Shown here piece after piece: positions 35,272 to 42,767 of a stretch of 54,005 nucleotides of DNA (within the stretch, counting starts at the first letter, position 1; each line of letters begins with the position of its first letter). Source of the DNA: Streptococcus mitis (GTDB lineage: Bacteria > Bacillota > Bacilli > Lactobacillales > Streptococcaceae); the NCBI GenBank assembly GCA_001914195.1, contig MKYF01000036.1:1-54005 (forward strand), given 5' to 3'. The notes beneath the pieces are model-generated. The model ran no database searches, was not told where the DNA came from, and was given only the letters and a program-made list of their open reading frames with translations. The translations under genes were made by a program, and so were the position numbers.

Positions 35272-35320
35272 ATAAAAAAACAAAGGATTTCTGTCTTTCA
35301 TACAGTTCTCCCTTGTTTTT
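35272..35320 (-). terminator. Terminator of dexB
   Basis: On the minus strand AACAAGGGA pairs with TCCTTTGTT and an inner CTGT...ACAG stem, followed by seven T. Confidence 0.7.
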
Positions 35321-35358
35321 ATACGATTTCAATTTTAGATTTTTCTGTTCAGAAATAT

Positions 35359-36966
35359 TTAGCCCAATTCCACACAGAAAGCATCCCATGGAGCTAAGAC
35401 TTGTTTTTCAAAGGCTTCTTGAGCCGTGGTGTTTTCAATCAAGACAGATTTGACGTTTCCTTCTACTGTTACGTCTTGCTCTTCATTGGACAAGTTGGCC
35501 ACAACTAGAAAACGACGGTCGCCATCTTTACGGATATAGGCAAAGACCTTGTCAGTTGTTTCCAAAAGTTCAAAGTCAGCTCGAATCAGCCAGCTATTTT
35601 CCTTACGAATTTGGACCAACTTCTGATAAGTGTAGAAAATAGAATCTGGATTTGCCAGCGCTTCTTGAACGTTGATTGTTTGATAGTTTGGATTGACTGC
35701 CAACCAAGGCTGACCTGTCGAGAAACCAGCGTTTTTGCTCTCATCCCATTGCATTGGAGTACGGGCATTATCACGTCCGATAACACGGATACTATCCATG
35801 ATTTCTTCCATCGAAACGCCTTTTTCAAGAGCCTCACGCGCATAGTTGAGGGATTCAATATCTTCTACTTGATCCAGCGTTTCAAACGGATAGTTGGTCA
35901 TGCCAATCTCCTCGCCTTGGTAGATATAAGGAGTTCCTCTCATGAGATGAAGTAAGATGGCAAAGGCTTTGGCAGATTTTTCGCGGTATTCTTGGTCATT
36001 TCCCCAGATTGAGACGATACGAGGAAGGTCATGATTGTTCCAGAAGAGCGAATTCCAGCCATCCTCAACTCCTAACTCTGTCTGCCATTTGTTGAAGATT
36101 TCTTTTAACTTAGAGATATTCAGATCTTTTTGATAGTGCCATTTAGGTTGCCCTTCCTGATACTGAAGACCGATGTGTTCGAACTGGAAGACCATAGACA
36201 ATTCTTTCCCCTTTGTATTCGAGTAGAGCTTGGCAATCTCTGGCGTTGCCCCCCAAGTCTCCCCTACTGTCAAGAGATTCTTATCGCCAAAGGTAGCTTG
36301 GTTCATCTCCTTGAGATAGGGATGGAGCATAGGTCCATTATTAACTACTTTCTCATCAGGTATTTTGCCAATCATGTCGATGACATCCATACGGAAGCCG
36401 CCAATGCCTTTATCAATCCAGAAGTTCATCATCTCATAAATTTTTTGGCGAAGTTTTTCATTTTCCCAGTTGAGATCAGGCTGTTTCTTGCTGAAAAAGT
36501 GAAGATAGTATTGACCTGACTTTTCATCGTATTCCCAAGCAGACCCACTAAAGATAGAATCTAAATCGTTGGGTTCGTCCCGCCAGATATAGTAATCTCG
36601 CTCAGGGCTGTCAGGATTTTCACAGGCTTCGACAAACCAAGCATGTTCATCTGAGGTATGATTGACCACCAAGTCCATGATGATACGAATATCACGCTTC
36701 TTAGCTTCCGCAATTAGTTGGTCCATGTCCTCCATATTTCCGAAAATAGCTGCAATCGCTTGATAATCAGCAATATCATATCCATTATCATCCATAGGAC
36801 TGTCATAAACAGGAGAAAGCCAAATCGCTGTAATCCCCAGCTTAGCTAGATAGTCTAACTTACTGGTAATACCTGGCAAATCGCCAATTCCATCTCCGTT
36901 GCTATCCATAAAGCTCTTAGGATAAACTTGATAGACTACGGCATTGTGCCACCATTTTTCTTGCAT
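35359..36966 (-). CDS. dexB: Glucan 1,6-alpha-glucosidase DexB
   Basis: This 535-aa GH13 enzyme hydrolyses alpha-1,6-linked glucose from isomalto-oligosaccharides in the cytoplasm. Conserved regions are DLVVNHTSDEH, GGFRMDVIDM (catalytic nucleophile Asp), TVGETWGA (acid/base Glu) and NNHDLPRI. Not part of capsule synthesis, it marks the upstream border of the cps locus in all mitis-group streptococci. A catabolite-repression site overlaps its promoter. Confidence 0.95.
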   Translation of the reverse strand: MQEKWWHNAVVYQVYPKSFMDSNGDGIGDLPGITSKLDYLAKLGITAIWLSPVYDSPMDDNGYDIADYQAIAAIFGNMEDMDQLIAEAKKRDIRIIMDLVVNHTSDEHAWFVEACENPDSPERDYYIWRDEPNDLDSIFSGSAWEYDEKSGQYYLHFFSKKQPDLNWENEKLRQKIYEMMNFWIDKGIGGFRMDVIDMIGKIPDEKVVNNGPMLHPYLKEMNQATFGDKNLLTVGETWGATPEIAKLYSNTKGKELSMVFQFEHIGLQYQEGQPKWHYQKDLNISKLKEIFNKWQTELGVEDGWNSLFWNNHDLPRIVSIWGNDQEYREKSAKAFAILLHLMRGTPYIYQGEEIGMTNYPFETLDQVEDIESLNYAREALEKGVSMEEIMDSIRVIGRDNARTPMQWDESKNAGFSTGQPWLAVNPNYQTINVQEALANPDSIFYTYQKLVQIRKENSWLIRADFELLETTDKVFAYIRKDGDRRFLVVANLSNEEQDVTVEGNVKSVLIENTTAQEAFEKQVLAPWDAFCVELG

Positions 36967-37000
36967 CTTCTTACCTCATTATTTTAATAATCTACAATCT

Positions 37001-37039
37001 ATGATAGCGTTTTTTAAAACTTTGTGCAAGCGTTTGCCT
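37001..37039 (-). promoter_or_regulatory. dexB promoter with CcpA (cre) site
   Basis: On the minus strand TTGCAC (complement of 37024-37029) and TATCAT (complement of 37001-37006) are 17 bp apart. The -35 is embedded in AGGCAAACGCTTGCA (complement of 37025-37039), which matches the cre consensus WTGNAANCGNWNNCA with one mismatch. Overlap with the -35 predicts CcpA repression of dexB on glucose. Confidence 0.7.
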
Positions 37040-37093
37040 AATCTTTTTGATTCCTTTTTTAACTCCATAGTTTCCTAACTTCCAATTTTTTAT

Positions 37094-37099
37094 TATAAT
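37094..37099 (+). promoter_or_regulatory. -10 element of the DUF1846 gene
   Basis: TATAAT lies only 20 bp before the ATG, giving a short leader that still includes the AGAGGT ribosome site. No convincing -35 is seen. Confidence 0.45.
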
Positions 37100-37118
37100 A
37101 GAGGTCAGAGGTAAAAAA

Positions 37119-38603
37119 ATGAAAAAACAAGCTTTTAGTTCTGAACAATATTTGAATCTACAGCGCGACCACATTTTGGAGCGCATTAACCAATTTGACG
37201 GCAAGCTCTACTTGGAGTTTGGTGGCAAAATGTTAGAAGATTTCCACGCTGCTCGTGTCCTTCCTGGTTATGAACCTGACAACAAAATCAAACTCTTGCA
37301 AGAATTGAAAGAGCAGGTTGAGGTTGTGATTGCCATTAATGCTAGCAACATCGAACATTCCAAAGCACGTGGCGACTTGGGTATTTCTTATGACCAAGAA
37401 GTTCTTCGTTTGATTGACAAATTCAATGAATTAGGGATTTTCGTTGGCTCCGTTGTCATTACACAATACGCTGGTCAACCAGCTGCAGATGCCTTCCGAA
37501 ACCAACTAGAGAAAAACGGAATTGATTCTTATCTTCATTATCCAATCAAAGGATATCCGACGGATATGGATCACATTATTTCTCCTGAAGGTATGGGGAA
37601 AAATGATTACATCAAAACCAGTCGTAACTTAATCGTCGTAACTGCTCCTGGCCCTGGTTCTGGAAAATTGGCAACTTGTATGTCCAACATGTACCACGAC
37701 CAAATCAATGGTATCAAGTCTGGTTACGCTAAATTTGAAACCTTCCCAGTTTGGAATCTTCCCCTTCATCACCCAGTCAACTTGGCCTACGAAGCTGCCA
37801 CAGCTGACCTTGACGATGTCAACATGATTGACCCCTTCCATCTCCAAACTTACGGAGAGACCACTGTCAACTACAACCGTGATATCGAGATTTTCCCAGT
37901 GCTTAAGCGCATGTTGGAACGTATTCTTGGTAAATCTCCATACGCTTCTCCGACAGACATGGGTGTCAACATGGTTGGTTTCGCTATTACAGATAATGAG
38001 GCTGCTATCGAAGCTTCTAAACAAGAAATCATTCGCCGTTACTATCAAACAGTGCTTGATTTCAAGGCTGAAAAAGTCGGTGAAACGGCCGTTAAAAAAA
38101 TCCAACTGCTCATGAACGACCTTGGCATCACACCAGCTGACCGTAAGGTTGCTGTTGTTGCGCGTCAAAAAGCAGAAGAAACTGGCGGACCAGCCCTAGC
38201 TCTTGAATTGCCAAGTGGGGAAATCGTCACTGGTAAGAACTCAGAGCTCTTTGGCCCAACAGCCGCTGCCTTGATTAACGCCATCAAGAAATCAGCTGAC
38301 ATTGCTAAAGAAGTAAAACTCATCGAACCTGAAGTTGTCAAACCGATCCAAGGTCTTAAAATCGATCATCTCGGTAGCCGCAATCCACGCCTTCATTCAA
38401 ATGAAATCCTGATTGCACTTGCTATCACAGCTACAGAAAATCCTGATGCTGCTCGTGCTATGGAAGAGCTTGGCAACCTCAAAGGAAGCGAAGCCCACTC
38501 AACCATCATCTTAACCGATGAAGACAAGAATGTCCTTCGCAAATTGGGTATCAATGTAACCTTTGACCCATACTACCAATACGACCGCTTGTATCGTAAG
38601 TAA
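37119..38603 (+). CDS. DUF1846 domain-containing protein
   Basis: This 494-aa cytoplasmic protein is full length for the DUF1846 family, which is widespread in Firmicutes and structurally characterised but of unknown physiological role. Recognisable blocks are KLYLEFGGKMLEDFHAARVLPGYEPDNK, VVTAPGPGSGKLATCMS (a P-loop-like glycine-rich stretch near 175-191) and EAHSTIILTDEDKN. It is divergent from dexB and followed by luxS, the order known from pneumococcus. I do not assign a reaction. Confidence 0.9.
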   Translation: MKKQAFSSEQYLNLQRDHILERINQFDGKLYLEFGGKMLEDFHAARVLPGYEPDNKIKLLQELKEQVEVVIAINASNIEHSKARGDLGISYDQEVLRLIDKFNELGIFVGSVVITQYAGQPAADAFRNQLEKNGIDSYLHYPIKGYPTDMDHIISPEGMGKNDYIKTSRNLIVVTAPGPGSGKLATCMSNMYHDQINGIKSGYAKFETFPVWNLPLHHPVNLAYEAATADLDDVNMIDPFHLQTYGETTVNYNRDIEIFPVLKRMLERILGKSPYASPTDMGVNMVGFAITDNEAAIEASKQEIIRRYYQTVLDFKAEKVGETAVKKIQLLMNDLGITPADRKVAVVARQKAEETGGPALALELPSGEIVTGKNSELFGPTAAALINAIKKSADIAKEVKLIEPEVVKPIQGLKIDHLGSRNPRLHSNEILIALAITATENPDAARAMEELGNLKGSEAHSTIILTDEDKNVLRKLGINVTFDPYYQYDRLYRK

Positions 38604-38610
38604 CGATTCA

Positions 38611-38640
38611 AACCTCTCCACTCTCGGAGAGGTTTTCTCT
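38611..38640 (+). terminator. Terminator after the DUF1846 gene
   Basis: AACCTCTCC (38611-38619) pairs with GGAGAGGTT (38626-38634), followed by TTCTCTCT. The T-run is imperfect. Confidence 0.65.
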
Positions 38641-38661
38641 CTATCTCAAGAGCATCCTTTA

Positions 38662-38670
38662 TGGTATAAT
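38662..38670 (+). promoter_or_regulatory. Extended -10 promoter of luxS
   Basis: TGGTATAAT lies 28 bp before the luxS ATG. No clear -35. Confidence 0.6.
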
Positions 38671-38697
38671 GAAAGAAGAAAACTGAAAGGATTTACC

Positions 38698-39180
38698 ATG
38701 TCAAAAGAAGTTATTGTTGAAAGTTTTGAACTTGACCACACCATTGTTAAAGCACCCTATGTTCGCTTGATTGGGGAAGAAACAGGACCAAAAGGAGACA
38801 TCATCTCCAATTATGATATTCGCTTGGTACAACCAAACGAAGACTCTATTCCTACCGCTGGTCTTCACACTATCGAGCACCTCTTAGCCAAACTCATCCG
38901 TACCCGCATCGACGGTATGATTGACTGTTCACCATTTGGTTGCCGCACGGGATTCCACATGATTATGTGGGGGCGTCATACCAGCGCTGAAATTGCAGCT
39001 GTTATCAAGGATTCGCTCAAGGAAATCGCTGAGACTACTACTTGGGAAGACGTCCCTGGAACAACCATCGAATCTTGCGGAAACTACAAGGATCACAGCC
39101 TCTTTTCTGCTAAAGAATGGGCAAAACTCATCCTAGAACAAGGGATTTCAGATGATGCCTTTGAGCGTCATGTGATTTAA
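38698..39180 (+). CDS. luxS: S-ribosylhomocysteine lyase LuxS
   Basis: This 160-aa metalloenzyme splits S-ribosylhomocysteine to homocysteine and DPD, the precursor of autoinducer-2. The metal-binding HTIEH motif and the later cysteine in ESCGNYKDHS are intact. The start at MSKEVIVESFELDH has AAAGGA upstream and gives the family's normal length. A longer frame runs back through the promoter. Confidence 0.97.
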   Translation: MSKEVIVESFELDHTIVKAPYVRLIGEETGPKGDIISNYDIRLVQPNEDSIPTAGLHTIEHLLAKLIRTRIDGMIDCSPFGCRTGFHMIMWGRHTSAEIAAVIKDSLKEIAETTTWEDVPGTTIESCGNYKDHSLFSAKEWAKLILEQGISDDAFERHVI

Positions 39181-39188
39181 ATACAAAA

Positions 39189-39225
39189 AAGGAACCAGTT
39201 TTTTCAGCTGGTTCCTTCTTTTTTA
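39189..39225 (+). terminator. Terminator of luxS
   Basis: GGAACCAG and CTGGTTCC form the stem, followed by TTCTTTTTT, right after the luxS stop. Confidence 0.85.
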
Positions 39226-39242
39226 TTCTCAAAATTTTGTCT

Positions 39243-39349
39243 TATACTCAATGAAAATCAAAGAGCAAACTAGGAAACTAGCCGCAGGCTGTACTTGAGT
39301 ACGGCAAGGCGACGTTGACGTGGTTTGAAGAGATTTTCGAAGAGTATTA
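39243..39349 (+). repeat. BOX element, copy 1 (boxA-boxC without boxB)
   Basis: This 107-bp repeat begins TATACTCAATGAAAATC, has CTACTT-type GTACGGCAAGGCGACGTTGACG in the middle and ends TTTTCGAAGAGTATTA. The second part is boxA (read on the minus strand) and the first part is boxC-like. Its last bases contain the clpL stop codon (39347-39349). Two further copies lie at 51942-52040 and 53907-54005. Confidence 0.85.
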
Positions 39350-41452
39350 GGCTTTTTCACGAATAACTAAACCACCATCTTCCATATCTGCTTCTAGGTG
39401 TTTGGCATCTAGGTGATCCAAATGGAAGTCTGTCACCTTATCACGAATTTCTTGTTCAACCACGCGACGGAGCGGGCGAACACCCATGACTTCGTCATAA
39501 CCTTCTTCTGTGATATAGTCCTTAGCTGCTTGACTGACTACCAAATCAATGTCTTTCTTAGCCAAGGTTTGGTTAACTTCAGCCAACATCAAATCCACAA
39601 TCTTAGAAAGATCTTCCTTAGTCAAGTGTGAGAACTCAATGACTGCGTTAAAGCGGTTGAGGAATTCTGGACGGAAGAATGGTTTCAAACGGTCCATCAA
39701 TTCTGGTTTGTCCGCATCTTCTGTCAAGTTGGCTTCATAGCCAAAACCAGCATTTGATGTCGCAATAATGACAGTGTTCTTGAAGTTCACCGTATTTCCT
39801 TGACCATCTGTCAAACGACCATCATCTAGAACTTGGAGGAGAAGGGTAATGACTTGAGGATCAGCCTTTTCAATTTCATCCAAGAGAATGATAGAGTATG
39901 GATTGCGACGAACACGTTCTGTCAAGGTATTGCTATTGTCATCATAACCCACATATCCTGCTGTTGTACCAATTAGCTTAGAAACAGCTGTGCGGTCGCT
40001 ATATTCTGACATATCCAAACGGATGATCGCATCCTTAGTTCCAAACATATCAAGCGCCAATTGTTTAGCAAGTTCCGTCTTACCAACCCCAGTTGGACCT
40101 ACAAAGAGGAAGCTACCAATTGGGCGATTACCTTCATCAAAACCAGCACGGTTACGTCGGATAGCACGAGCTACAGCTTCAACTGCCTTATCTTGACCGA
40201 TTACCTTATCTTGCAAGCGATGAGCCATATCTTTCAAACGTTCGATGTCTGATGCTCCCATTTGAGATACTGGAATACCGGTCATCCGTTCCACAGATTC
40301 AGCCACATCGTTGACACTTGCAGTCACTTTCATATCTTCTGTGTGGTTTTCGATTTTCTTTTCTAATTCTGCGATGCGTGTTTTATAGTTTAGAGCTGCT
40401 TCAAAATCTTCTGCCTCAACAGCTTTTTCTTGCTTGTCTTTTTCTACCTCAATTTCACGTTCAACAGCATGCACATCTGTTACAGGATGCTGAGCTGCCA
40501 AGTGAGCTGCCGTTACATCGACAAGGTCAATAGCCTTATCTGGCAAGCTACGTTGAGGAATGTATTGTACAGAATAATCCACTGCTGCTTTCAAGACTTC
40601 ATCTGGCAAGATAACATTGTGGTGTTGTTGATAGAGATCACGAATTCCTTGAAGGATTTTAAAAGTATCCTCTGCTGAAGGAGCATTGACCTTGACTTCG
40701 TTGAAACGACGAGCAAGAGCTGCATTCTTCAAGATGGTGTTACGGTATTCGTCTTGAGTTGTTGCCCCAATCACTGTCAATTCTCCACGAGAGAGAGCTG
40801 GCTTGAGAATATCCGCAAGCCCTTTAGATCCACTGTCTCCACCAGTAGATCCAGCACCGAGGATTTGGTGAATTTCATCAAAGAAGAGGATAATATTCCC
40901 TGCTTCTTTGACCTCATTAACTAGATTTTGAACGTTTTCTTCAAAGCTACCACGGTATTGAGTCCCAGCCTCAAGGCCTGAGATATCAATGGAAATAATT
41001 TCCTTGTTCTTAATAGCGGCTGGGACATCTCCGTTCACAATGGCTTGCGCTAGGCCTTCGACAACTGCTGTCTTACCAACACCTGCGTCTCCAACCAAAA
41101 CAGGATTGTTCTTAGTACGGCGTGAAAGAATTTCAGATGTCTCTTGAATTTCCTTGTTTCGTCCGATGACTGGATCCAGCTTGCCCTCACGCGCTTCTGC
41201 AGTCAAGTTACGACCTAGTTTAGCAAGGACACCGTCTTGTTTCATACCTGAAGCCTGTTGTTGCATTTGCGCATCAGATTCTGCGTTCCCCGGTAATTTA
41301 CCAGTCGCACGATAGTGAGCAAATTCCTCAGGTGTCACTTCACGTCCATTAATCAAGTAACGGCGATTTTCAGAACTGTATCCTCGCATACCACCCATCA
41401 ATTGGTTAAATAAATCATCCATGTTGTTAAAATTATTAAAGTTGTTGTTCAT
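39347..41452 (-). CDS. clpL: Clp ATPase ClpL
   Basis: This 701-aa HSP100 chaperone lacks a ClpP-docking role and protects against heat and other stress. It has a short N-terminus rich in Asn (MNNNFNNFNNMDDLF), AAA+ domain 1 with Walker A GDAGVGKTAVVEG (about 120-132) and DEIHQILGAG, a short middle region (about 325-370) and AAA+ domain 2 with GPTGVGKTELAKQ and LLDEIEKADP. In pneumococcus ClpL has also been connected with penicillin tolerance and pbp2x expression; here it is next to the pbp2X operon. It is preceded by CtsR boxes. Confidence 0.96.
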   Translation of the reverse strand: MNNNFNNFNNMDDLFNQLMGGMRGYSSENRRYLINGREVTPEEFAHYRATGKLPGNAESDAQMQQQASGMKQDGVLAKLGRNLTAEAREGKLDPVIGRNKEIQETSEILSRRTKNNPVLVGDAGVGKTAVVEGLAQAIVNGDVPAAIKNKEIISIDISGLEAGTQYRGSFEENVQNLVNEVKEAGNIILFFDEIHQILGAGSTGGDSGSKGLADILKPALSRGELTVIGATTQDEYRNTILKNAALARRFNEVKVNAPSAEDTFKILQGIRDLYQQHHNVILPDEVLKAAVDYSVQYIPQRSLPDKAIDLVDVTAAHLAAQHPVTDVHAVEREIEVEKDKQEKAVEAEDFEAALNYKTRIAELEKKIENHTEDMKVTASVNDVAESVERMTGIPVSQMGASDIERLKDMAHRLQDKVIGQDKAVEAVARAIRRNRAGFDEGNRPIGSFLFVGPTGVGKTELAKQLALDMFGTKDAIIRLDMSEYSDRTAVSKLIGTTAGYVGYDDNSNTLTERVRRNPYSIILLDEIEKADPQVITLLLQVLDDGRLTDGQGNTVNFKNTVIIATSNAGFGYEANLTEDADKPELMDRLKPFFRPEFLNRFNAVIEFSHLTKEDLSKIVDLMLAEVNQTLAKKDIDLVVSQAAKDYITEEGYDEVMGVRPLRRVVEQEIRDKVTDFHLDHLDAKHLEADMEDGGLVIREKA

Positions 41453-41488
41453 ATTCTTTACCTCTTTTTGTTATTTATTATTACTGAT

Positions 41489-41505
41489 ATTGACTATCTT
41501 TGACC
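41489..41505 (-). promoter_or_regulatory. Candidate CtsR box in the clpL leader
   Basis: The minus strand reads GGTCAAAGATAGTCAAT, one mismatch from the CtsR tandem heptad RGTCAAANANRGTCAAA. It lies about 37 bp upstream of the ClpL ATG, so it would either block a proximal promoter or act as a roadblock. Confidence 0.6.
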
Positions 41506-41687
41506 TTTGTTTTAAAAAATTTAGACTAGCTAAATCACTACTCTACGTACTATTTCTGGTTTTTCTTTTTCAAGTAGGAGTAGACTATCTTTACTTCTGA
41601 ATATTTCTAGATGAAACATAGACTCACCTCTTTCTATTTTACTTTAAATAAGTGTTCGAGTAAGGCTTTCATTTACCTTACGTTCAT

Positions 41688-41737
41688 AATATACTACATT
41701 GGTCAGAAAAGGTCAAGGATTTTGACTTTAATTGACC
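41688..41737 (-). promoter_or_regulatory. clpL promoter with two CtsR boxes
   Basis: On the minus strand TTGACC (complement of 41711-41716) and TATATT (complement of 41688-41693) are 17 bp apart. One CtsR box lies at 41721-41737 (minus, GGTCAATTAAAGTCAAA, one mismatch). A second lies at 41701-41717 on the plus strand (two mismatches) and covers the -35. Transcription from here gives a leader of about 230 nt, in which I see no convincing gene. Confidence 0.72.
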
Positions 41738-41754
41738 AATATTTTTTAAACAGC

Positions 41755-41779
41755 AAAAACACCCTGAAACATCAGGGTG
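41755..41779 (-). terminator. Terminator of the rsmH-ftsL-pbp2X-mraY operon
   Basis: On the minus strand CACCCTGA (complement of 41772-41779) pairs with TCAGGGTG (complement of 41760-41767), followed by TTTTT. It lies only a few bases after the mraY stop and just upstream of the clpL promoter. Confidence 0.85.
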
Positions 41780-41785
41780 CCATTC

Positions 41786-42766
41786 TTATCTCAAATACAA
41801 AATTGCCAGCGTCAAAAGACTTGCTAGAAGCCCAACTCCCCAAAAGAAGAAGTCAACCTTCCACTCGCTCCAAGGATTTCCTTTACCAGACAATCCCCCA
41901 AGCTCAAAATGGTGATGTACAGGCGTCATACGGAAAATACGTTTACCACCTGTCAGTTTAAAATAACTGACTTGCATCATGACTGAAGTTGTTTCAAAAA
42001 CATAAACAATTCCGATAATCAAGAGAGTCCATTCTTGGTGGAGGGCCATAGAGATAGCTGCCAGCATTCCACCGAGAGCTAAACTTCCCACATCCCCCAT
42101 AAAGACCTTAGCAGGCTTATGGTTAAAGACAAAGAAACCAAGCAAACCACCAATCATGGCAAGAATCACTAGAAGAATATCCATCTGACCTTGCACATAG
42201 GCAATAACTCCATAGGCTGACAAACTAATTACCACTGAAATACTAGCTAGACCGTCAATGCCGTCTGTCAAGTTGACTGCATTTGAAAAACCGACTAGCC
42301 AGAAAAGAGCGAAGAAAATATAGAAAAATCCCAAATGAACTGGATAACCAAATACAGAGAGCATATCGCCCCCACGCTCATAAAAAAGGTAGAAGATAAC
42401 TCCACCTAAAAGCTGAAGAGCCAATTTTTGCTTAGGATTGAGACCTTCATTGATTTTGCGGAAGACCTTGAGAAAGTCATCTAAAAATCCGACAAGTCCA
42501 TAAAGGACCAAGATGAACAAAATCATTCCCACATTATTGGTCAATTGTTTCGAAAAAAGAGCGACGAGGAAACTCACCACAACTGCAGCAATGAGGAAAA
42601 CAAGTCCCCCCATTGTTGGCGTCCCAGCTTTTGCTTGGTGCTGTTTAACATCCTCATGCATCTGTTGGCCTGTAATTTGCGCCTTTCTATAAAATTGGAT
42701 AAAGGCCGGAATTCCTACTAAAGTTAGTAAAAATGTCACAATTCCAGCACTGATGGAAATAAACAT
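41786..42766 (-). CDS. mraY: Phospho-N-acetylmuramoyl-pentapeptide transferase MraY
   Basis: This 326-aa membrane enzyme has ten helices and makes lipid I from UDP-MurNAc-pentapeptide and undecaprenyl phosphate. Catalytic motifs GFLDDFLKV, NLTDGIDGL and HHHFELGG are intact. It starts 1 nt after the pbp2X stop, with the ribosome site inside pbp2X, so translation is coupled. Last gene of the dcw fragment. Confidence 0.97.
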   Translation of the reverse strand: MFISISAGIVTFLLTLVGIPAFIQFYRKAQITGQQMHEDVKQHQAKAGTPTMGGLVFLIAAVVVSFLVALFSKQLTNNVGMILFILVLYGLVGFLDDFLKVFRKINEGLNPKQKLALQLLGGVIFYLFYERGGDMLSVFGYPVHLGFFYIFFALFWLVGFSNAVNLTDGIDGLASISVVISLSAYGVIAYVQGQMDILLVILAMIGGLLGFFVFNHKPAKVFMGDVGSLALGGMLAAISMALHQEWTLLIIGIVYVFETTSVMMQVSYFKLTGGKRIFRMTPVHHHFELGGLSGKGNPWSEWKVDFFFWGVGLLASLLTLAILYLR

Positions 42767-42767
42767 A

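Noticed and set aside
35611..36519. Plus-strand frames of 114 and 129 codons opposite dexB
   Set aside because: Antisense shadows of a GH13 enzyme; no translation signals.
37629..38168. A 179-codon minus-strand frame inside the DUF1846 gene
   Set aside because: It is the antisense shadow of a well conserved protein; no promoter or ribosome site and no family pattern.
41611..41961. A 116-codon plus-strand frame over the clpL leader and mraY 3' end
   Set aside because: It crosses a promoter, operators and a terminator and has no ribosome site, so it is not a gene.
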